A stretch of DNA of 64,000 nt. Source: Anaerocolumna aminovalerica. Its GTDB lineage: Bacteria > Bacillota > Clostridia > Lachnospirales > Lachnospiraceae. The notes under the pieces were generated by a model. It searched no databases. It saw nothing but the letters and a program-made list of their open reading frames with translations, and had not been told where the DNA came from. A program made the position numbers and the translations under genes. The stretch lies in contig NZ_FOWD01000003.1 of NCBI RefSeq assembly GCF_900115365.1, positions 62,001-126,000 on the forward strand. Reading direction: 5' to 3'. This document shows positions 16,924-25,219 of this stretch, piece by piece. Numbering within the stretch: the first letter of the stretch is position 1; every line of letters begins with the position of its first letter.

Positions 16924-17613
16924 TATATTCTCCTTTCTTGTCTTCATAACATTAATTATTTACTAACTTAAATATTACTGAAAAAACTAAAACCATTTGC
17001 GGTACTAGATTATATACACCTCCTCTTTAAATATTTACTTTTATTTTTTTCAGTCCACCTCCTTATCTAGGTACTGTTTTTTGATATATTTTGCTCACAC
17101 TGAGTTGACTACCTCATCACTTAATTACTGCTTTTGATCTATTCTCCATCTCTTTTTCATATATCCAAGCGCTACTTACAAATCCTCTAATCATAGAATG
17201 TGATTTAAAGAAGATTTATTAATTTAGTTATTTTTAGTAGTCCAATAATGGCTCAATATTTATGTATTCATGTTGGGAAGACGCATTTTCTGAATGGTAT
17301 GTAAAGCTATAAAATCATAATAAAAAGAAAATTTACTGAAAAATTATAATATTAATTAGTTACTATTTAATTCGTTACTTTAATAATTCGTTACCATATT
17401 AATTAGTTACTATTTATAGAATTTTTTAGTAATTTTAGAAATATTATTATAAATATAGCATAATTTAACATTTTGTAAATGTACTATATTTGCCATATTT
17501 TGAATTTTCTTGCTTTGTTATCCTCTTTCTATTTGTAAAATTGTTATAAATAAAACTCTTATACTATGATAATCGAAACATTAATTCATGAACACTAAAA
17601 GATATACTATGGT
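16924..17613. other. long AT-rich region upstream of the chitinase gene
   Basis: No gene is evident. It holds a cluster of direct repeats at 17354-17410. On the minus strand there are two Shine-Dalgarno-like blocks, AAGGAGGTGG (17065-17056) and AGAGGAGGTG (17026-17017), neither followed by a usable reading frame. An 11-codon frame starting MKKRWRIDQKQ lies at about 17127-17162, without a good ribosome site. No clear sigma-A promoter was found. Confidence 0.4.
17354..17410. repeat. four direct repeats AATT(A/C)GTTAC
   Basis: Copies start at 17354, 17369, 17385 and 17401, spaced 15, 16 and 16 bp apart. The spacing of about 1.5 helical turns and the position upstream of the chitinase gene suggest regulator-binding sites. 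Confidence 0.6.
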
Positions 17614-17643
17614 AATAAAAAAGCACCTTCTCTTTGAAGATGC
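17614..17643 (-). terminator. terminator of the acetyltransferase gene
   Basis: On the minus strand GCATCTT-CAAAGAG-AAGGTGC (17643-17623) is followed by TTTTTT. It lies 50 bp after the stop codon of the gene at 17693. Confidence 0.85.
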
Positions 17644-17692
17644 CATATTATTCAAGCAACATGCAGTTACCATTAAATTTAGAGCTCACGAT

Positions 17693-18202
17693 TTACAATT
17701 GATGCTTATAGAGAATGTGCCGGTCCAGGCCGCCATATTTTTTTACTGTAGTAATAATGCTATAATTAAGACGGATAAAGTTATTTAGGCTATACTGATT
17801 ATCCGGGTGTACTGTTGCAAAAAAGTATTGATAAGGAGTTTCTTTTAAAATTTCTTCTGCTGCTTCCATAAGTTTTAATTGAAGTTTCTTACCTTGATAA
17901 TCTTTACTTATTACCACTGTTTTCATATGTGCTGCATGTATCATCTGTTCTTTTGTAAGGTTTAGATATCCCCCTAAATTATCTTCTGACTGGTTAGGAA
18001 ATCTTACAATTAGAAAACCTGCAAGGGTTTGATTATCTGATGCCTTTAATATAAAGCCCTCCCGGTCTATATGCCTAGTTATAAAATCTGGTTCGTCCAT
18101 ACAAAACCAGGAGGGATCTTCCAGGTATTTGCTGGCTTCCTTATTTAAGTGTGTAATGGCCCCGATATCCTGATAGTCTGCTTTTTTGATCTCAATATTC
18201 AT
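17693..18202 (-). CDS. GNAT-family N-acetyltransferase
   Basis: The protein has 169 residues. The fold pattern is a conserved strand (HMKTVVISKDYQGKKLQLKLMEAAEEIL, about 90-117) that forms the CoA-binding loop, and a final NNFIRLNY segment. The pyrophosphate loop reads YQGKKLQ rather than the common RGxGxG/A, a tolerated variant. The acceptor is unknown. The start is set at the ATG 18202, preceded by GAGG; the longer frame begins with a GTG that lacks a ribosome site. It is a single gene with its own terminator. Confidence 0.75.
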   Translation of the reverse strand: MNIEIKKADYQDIGAITHLNKEASKYLEDPSWFCMDEPDFITRHIDREGFILKASDNQTLAGFLIVRFPNQSEDNLGGYLNLTKEQMIHAAHMKTVVISKDYQGKKLQLKLMEAAEEILKETPYQYFFATVHPDNQYSLNNFIRLNYSIITTVKKYGGLDRHILYKHQL

Positions 18203-18285
18203 ATATCCTCGTTCCCGGCGCCATAGCACCTTATATTCATATTATGTCTTAATAGGATTGATGGAGCTGCCTTTACTATTAATTA

Positions 18286-19257
18286 TTATTTTACTTCAAA
18301 CTCAAATGCTGTATATCCCATATTACCATTAAAACTTATATCTTTAATTAGTCTGTACCGCCCTGTAGGAAGAGGCTGAAAATAAGTGAAATGAAATACA
18401 GTATCTAAAGAGTTGCCCGCCTCTAAAATATATAGTTCATCTGTCCATCCTAAGTTTATATTGTCATTAATCATATTATCAATATTGTACCAGCTGTCAT
18501 CAATTAAGGCTTCCAATTCCAGACGGGATCCGAATTCAATTTCCTTGGAAGAAGTATTTTCTATTAAAATTTTTAGCAATTCCGTATCAGAATGAAGTTC
18601 TTTATTATCACCAATCATTTGAACCTTTTCCAGAGTATCATCTGTCTTTATACTTTTATTCATGTACTTAGTGTTCCATTTCCCATCTATTAGTGATAGA
18701 TATCTGTTATTAACGATATTATAGACAGTATCATGAACCTGTGTATTTCTAATAATAGAATTACACATCTTTACGGACTCTTCTTTATCTATGAGAAAAT
18801 ATTCTCCTTCATAATTAATAGCATATTCCCCAGCAAACAAAAGAGTATAAGGATAACTTCCAGACAGCTCAACGCCATAAAAGAATCCGCTTAAATCATC
18901 TGGATTTATATTACTTACTTTTTTTCCTGATAAATTTTTAAGGTAATTAACAAAATCGGTCATATCTTCTTTTTCATATACCCAGTTGCTGGTAGTTGTA
19001 TTACCTTCAAAATTGTAAGTATAAACAAAAAGACTTTGTATATCTTCCTCTGGAAATTTAAATACTAATTCCCTATCAAGTTCTTCCACTTTATTTCCAT
19101 CAATTTTTGTATTTGTTTTCCTATCTGTATTTCTATCTGTTTCAGTAATACTTTCTTTATCTTTTCCTATTTCTGTTTGTTCCGTTGGCTCATTATAGCA
19201 ACCTGAAACCAATACCATACATAATAGAAATACCAATATTATCTTATGTTTTTTCAT
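18286..19257 (-). CDS. lipoprotein of unknown function with Ig-like C-terminal domain
   Basis: A signal peptide ends in the lipobox LVSGC (Cys near residue 20), followed by a Thr/Asp/Lys-rich linker. The mature protein has 323 residues minus the signal. The central part has no recognised family. The last 90 residues (LELEALIDDSWYNIDNM ... PLPTGRYRLIKDI) resemble the bacterial Ig-like domain found at the end of many clostridial lipoproteins. The start is the ATG at 19257, with AGAGG 8 nt upstream. It is probably surface exposed; the role is unknown. Confidence 0.75.
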   Translation of the reverse strand: MKKHKIILVFLLCMVLVSGCYNEPTEQTEIGKDKESITETDRNTDRKTNTKIDGNKVEELDRELVFKFPEEDIQSLFVYTYNFEGNTTTSNWVYEKEDMTDFVNYLKNLSGKKVSNINPDDLSGFFYGVELSGSYPYTLLFAGEYAINYEGEYFLIDKEESVKMCNSIIRNTQVHDTVYNIVNNRYLSLIDGKWNTKYMNKSIKTDDTLEKVQMIGDNKELHSDTELLKILIENTSSKEIEFGSRLELEALIDDSWYNIDNMINDNINLGWTDELYILEAGNSLDTVFHFTYFQPLPTGRYRLIKDISFNGNMGYTAFEFEVK

Positions 19258-19373
19258 GATAATCACCTCTTTGCATTAAAATTATTTTATTCCAATTTTA
19301 CCATATATTTTAATTAATAAGAAGCAGATAATGGTTAGTTGTGTTAAAACTAATATATTTTAAGGCATAAAAA

Positions 19374-19419
19374 TACCTAACGAGTGTAAAATACTCTAAA
19401 CCCGTTAGGTAATTTTTTA
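19374..19419. terminator. terminator downstream of gapN
   Basis: The 9-bp stem TACCTAACG/CGTTAGGTA (19374-19382 with 19403-19411) has TTTTTT after it on the plus strand and TTTTT on the minus strand. On the minus strand it ends the gapN transcript. Confidence 0.8.
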
Positions 19420-19421
19420 TA

Positions 19422-19484
19422 TGCTGAAAGTTTATTATACTGAAAGATTATTAATACTGAAAGATTATTAATACTGAAAGGTTC
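19422..19484. repeat. 17-bp tandem repeat
   Basis: There are three to four head-to-tail copies of CTGAAAGATTATTAATA (period 17 bp); the outer copies are imperfect. The repeat lies between the terminator and the end of gapN. Confidence 0.8.
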
Positions 19485-19524
19485 CGGTAAAAGGATTTTA
19501 TATTCTTAATAATGGAGAAAAGAT

Positions 19525-20979
19525 TTAATAATGCAAATTTATAACGGTAGCCTTTACTCTGGTCATTGCCTCAATAGAATAACGGATTCCCTGGGTACCA
19601 ATTCCGGATTTCTTAACACCTAAGAATGGGAAGTGGTCAGGTCCTCTTTCTGTCTTATTATTGATCTGCACTGTTCCAACTTCCAGTTTAGAAGCTACAT
19701 AAAATGCGTCTTCAATATTTTCGGTAAATACAGAACTCTGTAAACCGTATTCGGAAGCATTAGCAAGTCTTATGGCTTCATCAACGGATTCCACACGTAA
19801 AACAGGCAATACAGGTCCAAAAGGCTCTTCCCAGGCAACTCTCATATCTGTTGTAACATAATCTAATAAAGTTGGGAAGATCAAATTACTTTCTCTCTTT
19901 CCTCCGCAAATCAGTTTTGCACCTTTTTCTTTCGCGTCCTCAATTAGATTCCAAACAAAATCAGCTGCTCTTTCGTTAATTAAGGGAACTACATCAACTT
20001 GTTCTTCTAGAGGATTACCGATTTTTAACTGCTCAATTAATTCTTTTAATTTTGCAATCAATTCATCCGCAACTTCATTTAAAACTAAAATTCTTTTAAC
20101 AGCAGTACATCTTTGACCAGAGTATGAAAATGCTCCCGATACAATATTCTTTGCTGCAAAGGATAAATCTGCATCTTTTAATACGATAGCAGCATCTTTG
20201 CCTCCTAACTCCATAAGCAAAGGAACCATGGTAGTCATTTTAGATATATGTTCTCCCACTTCTGTACTTCCGGTAAAATTTATAAAATTAATGCCCTGAT
20301 GTGTTACTACATAATCCCCTATTTCTGAGCCTTTACCTGTAACCATAGTCAGTACCCCATCAGGCAATCCCGCTTCTTTGAATATTTCCACCAATTTGGT
20401 GCCGCAAAGAGCCCCGGTTGTTGCAGGCTTAAACACGACTGTATTACCTGCTGCTAATGCCGGTGCGATTTTAGATGCCGCCAAATTGATTGGATAATTA
20501 AATGGCGATATGGCAAGTACAACTCCTACCGGCTCTCTTGTTACAACTGCCACTTTTTCTTTATTAAAACCTGAAAAATTATCACCTTGAATACTTTCTC
20601 CATGGATACTTTTAGCGGTATCTGCAGTAAATCTCATAAAGTCTGCGGTTCTGCTTATTTCAGAATTGGCACTTTTCTTATCCTTACCAACTTCATGGAC
20701 CAGAAGATCTGTTAATTCATCAATATTACGAAGTAATATGTCAGAGGCCTTGTATAGAACTTCGGCACGTACACTTAATGGTGTATCTCTCCAGGCAGGA
20801 AAAGCATTCTTTGCTTTTTTTATCTCCCTATCCACTTCTTCCTTTGAGTATGCAGGTACGGTGCCAAGTATGGAACCGCCAATAGGTGATATAATTTCAA
20901 TGTGTTTTTCATTGTTTTTTATCTCTATATCAAGATTTTCGTGTAATGAATCTTTTTTAATCTCTTTTTCAGCGTTCAT
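19525..20979 (-). CDS. gapN: NADP-dependent non-phosphorylating glyceraldehyde-3-phosphate dehydrogenase
   Basis: This aldehyde-dehydrogenase family member (484 residues) oxidises glyceraldehyde-3-phosphate directly to 3-phosphoglycerate and makes NADPH. The general base lies in ELGGKDAAIV and the nucleophilic Cys in YSGQRCTAVKR (near residue 285). The C-terminal NNKTERGPDHFPFLGVKKSG matches GapN rather than generic aldehyde dehydrogenases. The start at 20979 follows AAAGGAGGAG at 7 nt; a GTG two codons upstream is too close to the site. The gene has its own strong promoter and terminator. In clostridia this enzyme commonly supplies NADPH for biosynthesis. Confidence 0.92.
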   Translation of the reverse strand: MNAEKEIKKDSLHENLDIEIKNNEKHIEIISPIGGSILGTVPAYSKEEVDREIKKAKNAFPAWRDTPLSVRAEVLYKASDILLRNIDELTDLLVHEVGKDKKSANSEISRTADFMRFTADTAKSIHGESIQGDNFSGFNKEKVAVVTREPVGVVLAISPFNYPINLAASKIAPALAAGNTVVFKPATTGALCGTKLVEIFKEAGLPDGVLTMVTGKGSEIGDYVVTHQGINFINFTGSTEVGEHISKMTTMVPLLMELGGKDAAIVLKDADLSFAAKNIVSGAFSYSGQRCTAVKRILVLNEVADELIAKLKELIEQLKIGNPLEEQVDVVPLINERAADFVWNLIEDAKEKGAKLICGGKRESNLIFPTLLDYVTTDMRVAWEEPFGPVLPVLRVESVDEAIRLANASEYGLQSSVFTENIEDAFYVASKLEVGTVQINNKTERGPDHFPFLGVKKSGIGTQGIRYSIEAMTRVKATVINLHY

Positions 20980-21076
20980 AAACACTCCTCCTTTACGTTA
21001 ATATCTATAGTATATTAGTAATAGTTCTCTTTGGAATATATTTATATTCAACAATTAGTAAAATAGAATTAAATTG

Positions 21077-21105
21077 ATTATAATCAGAATACTATATTAA
21101 GTCAA
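21077..21105 (-). promoter_or_regulatory. gapN promoter
   Basis: On the minus strand TTGACT (21105-21100), a 17-bp spacer and TATAAT (21082-21077) form a near-perfect housekeeping promoter. The untranslated leader would be about 90 nt. Confidence 0.85.
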
Positions 21106-21190
21106 TAGGAATTATATGAAAGATTGGCCTGCATTCCGATAATAATCTTATAATTGTAAATATTTTTAAGAATTTTATTCTTAATGGAAA

Positions 21191-21281
21191 AGGCTATTAC
21201 AAAATGAATGTTCTTCCGGATATGGATTGGAAACAATTTGCTCCTACATATCAGGTATTTCATTCTATTTTGCAATAGCCT
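21191..21281. mobile_element. 91-bp MITE-like inverted-repeat element
   Basis: The terminal arms AGGCTATTACAAAATGAATG (21191-21210) and its near-complement (21261-21281) form a long imperfect hairpin. The ends resemble the GGGCTGTTGCAAAA end of the element at 51519, and transposon-type termini in general. The middle has a short open frame (MNVLPDMDWKQFAP...) with no ribosome site. Confidence 0.5.
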
Positions 21282-21326
21282 CTTTAAGTTTGTAAATAAT
21301 GTATGGTATATCTTATAAAAAATTCT

Positions 21327-21692
21327 TTATAATTTTTGCTCACTAATGATTCTTTCTAATTCTAAAATTTCAGCTGGTGATAACGTTTGGTTTTTTAAAT
21401 ACTCTGTAAGGAATGTATTTAGAGAACCGTTGTATAGTTTATTAAATAAAGCTTTTGTTTCAATATTTTGAACGGTACGTTTAGAAATACATGCTTTGCA
21501 TAAAAATCCGGGATCTTCTCTTTTAACGGCACCTTTATCTATTAACCGATTGATTACGGTATATGTGGTATTTTTTTCCCAACCTATGTATTCTTTGATA
21601 ATCTTAGCAATGTCTTTTGCAGCTAAAACTTTATTCGACCATAATAACTCCATAATATTTAATTCACCTTCGTGTAGTCGTATTTCACTCAT
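21327..21692 (-). CDS. BlaI/MecI/CopY-family transcriptional repressor
   Basis: The 121-residue winged-helix repressor has the conserved N-terminus (LHEGELNIMELLWS), recognition-helix region (YTVINRLIDKGAVKRE) and C-terminal dimerisation helices. In the BlaI/MecI branch a membrane sensor protease (BlaR1/MecR1) cleaves the repressor; no such gene is adjacent. Two cysteines in FLCKACISK could bear on metal or redox sensing, as in CopY relatives, but this is conjecture. Upstream palindromes CTAC(A)TAAGTAG resemble known operators of the family and suggest autoregulation. AGGAG precedes the ATG. Confidence 0.88.
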   Translation of the reverse strand: MSEIRLHEGELNIMELLWSNKVLAAKDIAKIIKEYIGWEKNTTYTVINRLIDKGAVKREDPGFLCKACISKRTVQNIETKALFNKLYNGSLNTFLTEYLKNQTLSPAEILELERIISEQKL

Positions 21693-21846
21693 TACTGCTC
21701 CTATCTGCCTTAATATAGATAATTTTTGTAGGCTCTTCCAATTTAGTCTATTTTCTATATATCAAATTCATTTAACATAAATACGAAGAAAATTTACTTC
21801 AAAAAACTTATGTAAAATAAATCATAATAAGGATTTTAAGCGCATA

Positions 21847-21858
21847 CTACATAAGTAG
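21847..21858. promoter_or_regulatory. operator-like palindrome, proximal copy
   Basis: CTACATAAGTAG is an imperfect palindrome with CTAC/GTAG arms, close to the TACA-TGTA core of BlaI/MecI operators. It lies about 155 bp before the repressor gene, just downstream of an AT-rich possible promoter. Confidence 0.5.
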
Positions 21859-22043
21859 AATGCAATAAATATTATAAAAATAATTATAATCAAGTTAAGA
21901 TTTCTTAGTAATATCAAGTGTTTTATGAATATTTCAATTTTTGTATTTTAGATCTTAAATATTAGATTTTAAATTTTTAAAACGTAAAAAAATATAGGCT
22001 CTACAATTGTCGAATACAATAACATAAATAGTCGAATTATAAA

Positions 22044-22055
22044 CTACTTATGTAG
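22044..22055. promoter_or_regulatory. operator-like palindrome, distal copy
   Basis: CTACTTATGTAG is the exact reverse complement of the site at 21847-21858. It lies about 18 bp downstream of the -10 element of the promoter at 22074-22102, where a bound repressor could block transcription. Confidence 0.55.
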
Positions 22056-22073
22056 ACAAGTCCTAATGTATGT

Positions 22074-22102
22074 ATTCTATCTTAATAGAACCTAATTGTC
22101 AA
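22074..22102 (-). promoter_or_regulatory. promoter facing the BlaI-family gene
   Basis: On the minus strand TTGACA (22102-22097) and TAGAAT (22079-22074) have a 17-bp spacer. The next gene on this strand is the repressor, 375 nt beyond the expected start. Confidence 0.75.
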
Positions 22103-22210
22103 CCATAATAACCAAAATTTATGAAAAATCACATTATAAAACTGACATATTATACATACAGAAAAACATAATCATAAACTTTTATTTTACATAGTATAAC
22201 TTCTTATAAA

Positions 22211-22245
22211 TGAAAAAAGCTTAGTCAATATAGAAACTAAGCTTT
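22211..22245 (-). terminator. terminator of the DUF4143 ATPase gene
   Basis: On the minus strand AAGCTTAGT/ACTAAGCTT is followed by TTTTTT (22216-22211). The 5' arm overlaps the last codon and stop of the ATPase gene. Confidence 0.85.
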
Positions 22246-23551
22246 AAATGCAAAATACTGCATAGATTGGTACATATTTTATATTTCCGGAATATTCAAA
22301 ATTTCTGGTTGAAATTTTTATTGCTTCCTTTATGGATTCACTTTTTGTTCTTAATACACTTAAATTTTTAGAACGAGTTATATTACCGGTCTTCACTTCG
22401 ATTGGAAGTAAATAATTATCTTTATAAAGAATAAAATCTATTTTAGCCTGTGAGTTGGATTCCCAATAAGTAAGATGGTATCCATTTGCGTATAAAGATT
22501 GAGCTACATAATTCTCAATAAGGCCTTTTCTAATCTGATCCGGATGTTTGACCTCAATTTGTTTTAATGAAGAATATAACATTCCCACATCTGACATATA
22601 TAATTTGTACTGAGGTGATATATTCGAATCTATTTCTGCTTTACAGGCACTTTCCAATGCTTCTTCTGCAAGTTTATTGCATCTTATTCCATAGAAAGTA
22701 TCGGTTATGTATTGAACGGCATTTTCATACATTGCATTAGTTGCACCTTTACGAATTAAGTTATATTGGAATTTGCGGTTTTCTTTTATAAGCTGTTTAT
22801 CCATGATGTTATAAACCTGGCTGATTTTTAACCCATCTCCTTCGTCATTACGGCTCCTGGCATCCCATAAATATGCATTGGCTAATATTCTATGCTGTTC
22901 TGAGACATTATATTTACCTTCCATATTGATAAATTCATTTATAGCAGCAGGCATTCCCCCTGTTTGCAAATAGTCTTCGAATAAGGTTAATAATTCCCGA
23001 TGAACAATGTCCGGAAGCTTTTTATTGGAGGAATAATGTATTCTAATTGCTTCAGCATACCAGTCATTACCTGTAGCAATTAAAAATTCCTCAAAATTTA
23101 AAGGAAAAAGCTGCAATACATAAAAGAAATCATCCTTTTCCCACAGGTCAATGCGAAAGCTAGTTATACATATGATCTGAAAGGGTGGATTGGCTTTCAT
23201 TAAGGCTTTTAATTTTTCAATAAAAGGGGGATAAAAAGAAACTTCATCCATAATTAATAATACCGGCTCATCCTCATTCTCCAGACGTTCAGATGCATAA
23301 GGATGAGTATCAGAAAGCATGTATAAATTCTGAATCCAAACAGATACATCTTCTCCATCCAATAATTTATGATATTCCGGTACTCTTTCAAGATTAATAT
23401 AGATGGATTTTGCATAAAATGCCTTTGCAAAGTCATTTACTAAATAAGTCTTTCCTGTACCTCTTCCACCCATTAACAGGAGAGGCTTATTCATATAATT
23501 TTCTTTCCATTCCAGCAAACTATCGATTCGTTTCCTTTTCAAAATTAGCAC
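22244..23551 (-). CDS. AAA ATPase with DUF4143 nuclease-like domain
   Basis: The 435-residue protein has Walker A GGRGTGKT (about residues 29-36), Walker B VLLIMDEV (near 98) and a C-terminal PD-(D/E)xK-like signature, KIDFILYKDNYLLPIEVKTG (near 368-387). This matches the widespread Archaeal-ATPase/DUF4143 group often encoded alone in Clostridia and Bacteroidetes. The function is unknown; toxin-like or DNA-related roles have been suggested for relatives but nothing here decides it. It follows the pseudouridine synthase gene by 10 bp, but is an accessory-type gene and may have been inserted behind it. Confidence 0.88.
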   Translation of the reverse strand: MLILKRKRIDSLLEWKENYMNKPLLLMGGRGTGKTYLVNDFAKAFYAKSIYINLERVPEYHKLLDGEDVSVWIQNLYMLSDTHPYASERLENEDEPVLLIMDEVSFYPPFIEKLKALMKANPPFQIICITSFRIDLWEKDDFFYVLQLFPLNFEEFLIATGNDWYAEAIRIHYSSNKKLPDIVHRELLTLFEDYLQTGGMPAAINEFINMEGKYNVSEQHRILANAYLWDARSRNDEGDGLKISQVYNIMDKQLIKENRKFQYNLIRKGATNAMYENAVQYITDTFYGIRCNKLAEEALESACKAEIDSNISPQYKLYMSDVGMLYSSLKQIEVKHPDQIRKGLIENYVAQSLYANGYHLTYWESNSQAKIDFILYKDNYLLPIEVKTGNITRSKNLSVLRTKSESIKEAIKISTRNFEYSGNIKYVPIYAVFCI

Positions 23552-23561
23552 TCCTTTTTAT

Positions 23562-24491
23562 CTATCTTAATTTTGTAAGTAACTGTTCAAAATAATCCGG
23601 TAAAGGTGCTTCAAATTCTACATATTTTTTTGTGGTAGGGTGGATAAAACCTAACACTCTGGCATGTAATGCTTGGCCTTCCAGATGAAAAGGATCTTTT
23701 CCCGGTCCATATACATCATCACCTAATAAAGGATGGTGTATACTTGCCATGTGTACACGTATTTGATGGGTTCTGCCGGTTTCTAAAGTACATTCAATAT
23801 GAGCATATTTATTTTTAAGGTTTTCAATTACCCGATAATGTGTGATTGCATTTTTGCCATTTCTCTGGTTAACAGCCATCTTTTTTCTATCCGTTTGATG
23901 TCTTCCGATGGGTGCATCCACTGACCCACTTTCTTCTTTGAAGGAATGATAGACGATAGCATTATATTTACGGGTAATGGAATGAACTTTTAATTGCCCT
24001 GCTATGAACTGATGAGCTTCGTTGTTTTTACAGGCAACTATAACACCGGTGGTATTCATATCAATACGGTGGACGATACCCGGACGTAATACTCCATTAA
24101 TACCGGACAATTCATCTTTGCAGTGATATAACAGACCATTTACCAAAGTACCGGAATAATGCCCTGCAGCCGGATGGACTACCATTCCCTTTCCTTTATT
24201 GATAAGAATAATATCTTTATCTTCATAAATAATATCCAAAGGAATATCTTCTGGTTCTATATTCAAATCTACTGGAGGTGGTATCTCAACTGTTATCTGT
24301 TCACCTTCCGATACTTTATAATTAGATTTTTTCTGTTTTCCATCTACCAAAACCAAGCCATCTTCAATTAATTTCTGAATATATGACCTGGTCAGATCTT
24401 CTATATTTTCCGCTATATATTTATCAATTCTAGTTTTGTTGTCTTCTTTTTCTACTAATAAATCAATAAAATTATTCATTTTTACACTCAT
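23562..24491 (-). CDS. 23S rRNA pseudouridine synthase, RluD/RluA family
   Basis: The S4 RNA-binding domain lies at the N-terminus (RIDKYIAENIEDLTRSYIQKLI) and the catalytic motif HRIDMNTTG near residue 142 contains the nucleophilic Asp. The C-terminal ETGRTHQIRVHMAS is a family hallmark. The RluD type isomerises uridines of helix 69 in 23S rRNA; RluA-type assignments remain possible. The length of about 309 is typical. The start is uncertain: neither ATG 24491 nor ATG 24479 has a strong ribosome site. In many Firmicutes this gene follows lspA, as here. Confidence 0.92.
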   Translation of the reverse strand: MSVKMNNFIDLLVEKEDNKTRIDKYIAENIEDLTRSYIQKLIEDGLVLVDGKQKKSNYKVSEGEQITVEIPPPVDLNIEPEDIPLDIIYEDKDIILINKGKGMVVHPAAGHYSGTLVNGLLYHCKDELSGINGVLRPGIVHRIDMNTTGVIVACKNNEAHQFIAGQLKVHSITRKYNAIVYHSFKEESGSVDAPIGRHQTDRKKMAVNQRNGKNAITHYRVIENLKNKYAHIECTLETGRTHQIRVHMASIHHPLLGDDVYGPGKDPFHLEGQALHARVLGFIHPTTKKYVEFEAPLPDYFEQLLTKLR

Positions 24492-24553
24492 TACGTATCA
24501 TATCTATTTATTGATGTGATACAGCCACAAAATCAGGTTGAAAGAATCATTTC

Positions 24554-24613
24554 GCGGCATCTTTCTATATAATATTTTTAAATTTTAAACAAGATGCCGC
24601 TTTACGGCATCTT
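24554..24613 (-). promoter_or_regulatory. three-arm inverted repeat between lspA and the pseudouridine synthase gene
   Basis: In the minus-strand RNA the order is AAGATGCCG (24613-24605), CGGCATCTT (24599-24591) and AAGATGCCGC (24563-24554). The middle arm can pair with either outer arm, giving two exclusive hairpins. It may act as a terminator or a processing or switch structure between cistrons. Confidence 0.5.
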
Positions 24614-24705
24614 AATAACAAAATTATTTTAAATTTCTTCCCAAAGTTTGGAGATGTTCTAATTCACAGTTATGGAAGTTTTTTACAATTTTATGTCATC
24701 ATAAT

Positions 24706-25203
24706 TTAAGCACTTTTTTTCTTACTTTTTCCCAAAAATTCAAAATCTTCATCTTTATAATAAAATATGAATAGAATAATAAGCACTACGGAAGCTACAG
24801 TTACATAGCAGTCCGCTACATTAAAGATAGGGAAATTAATTAATTCAAAATAAAGAAAATCAACAACATATTTTCTAAAAATACGATCAATTAAATTACC
24901 GATTGCTCCAGCTGTAATAAATACTAAAACAATTCGAAGGTAATTATAGTGTTTGTCAGCAGGTATCTTAAAGTAAAAGAAAATCATAGCCAGCATAATG
25001 ATAGAAGAAAAGACAACCAACAGCCCGGTTTGATTACTTAATATCCCCCATACAGCACCTGTATTTTCATGATACAGCAACTTAAATACCTTTGGAATAA
25101 TTGTAACAGATTCCTTTTTTAATTGAGTTACAGCATAATATTTTGTTAATTGATCTAATGCAATTAAAAGTATCAGGTATAGCAAATGTCGCAATTTTTT
25201 CAT
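24706..25203 (-). CDS. lspA: lipoprotein signal peptidase (signal peptidase II)
   Basis: This integral membrane aspartyl protease cleaves the signal peptide of prolipoproteins after lipid attachment. It has 165 residues and four membrane helices. The two catalytic aspartates are in GNLIDRI (near residue 108) and FNVADCYVT (near 133), and HENTGAVWG supplies the conserved Asn. A lysine-rich tail ends the protein. TGGAGGA precedes the ATG. It would process the lipoproteins encoded here (18286, 32405, 58855). A 9-bp hairpin lies just upstream (25220-25245). Confidence 0.95.
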   Translation of the reverse strand: MKKLRHLLYLILLIALDQLTKYYAVTQLKKESVTIIPKVFKLLYHENTGAVWGILSNQTGLLVVFSSIIMLAMIFFYFKIPADKHYNYLRIVLVFITAGAIGNLIDRIFRKYVVDFLYFELINFPIFNVADCYVTVASVVLIILFIFYYKDEDFEFLGKSKKKSA

Positions 25204-25219
25204 AAATCCTCCAGTTGTT

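Larger units (their letters stand above)
20980..21326. other. intergenic region with gapN promoter and a short inverted-repeat element
   Basis: This 347-bp stretch holds the gapN promoter (21077-21105) and the 91-bp hairpin element at 21191-21281. No gene was seen. Confidence 0.6.
21693..22243. other. long AT-rich regulatory region upstream of the BlaI-family gene
   Basis: No protein gene was seen. The region holds a promoter (22074-22102), two copies of a 12-bp palindrome (21847-21858 and 22044-22055), a half-site-like TACATAAGT (21806-21814) and a possible second promoter (TTGATT...TATTTA, about 21863-21888). Confidence 0.5.

Noticed and set aside
17588-17788. 66-codon plus-strand frame
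   Set aside because: It runs through the acetyltransferase terminator and antisense to the gene end; there is no ribosome site.
22244-23551. Toxin or defence system assignment for the DUF4143 ATPase
   Set aside because: No antitoxin, nuclease or other defence gene lies beside it; the family alone does not show a defence role.
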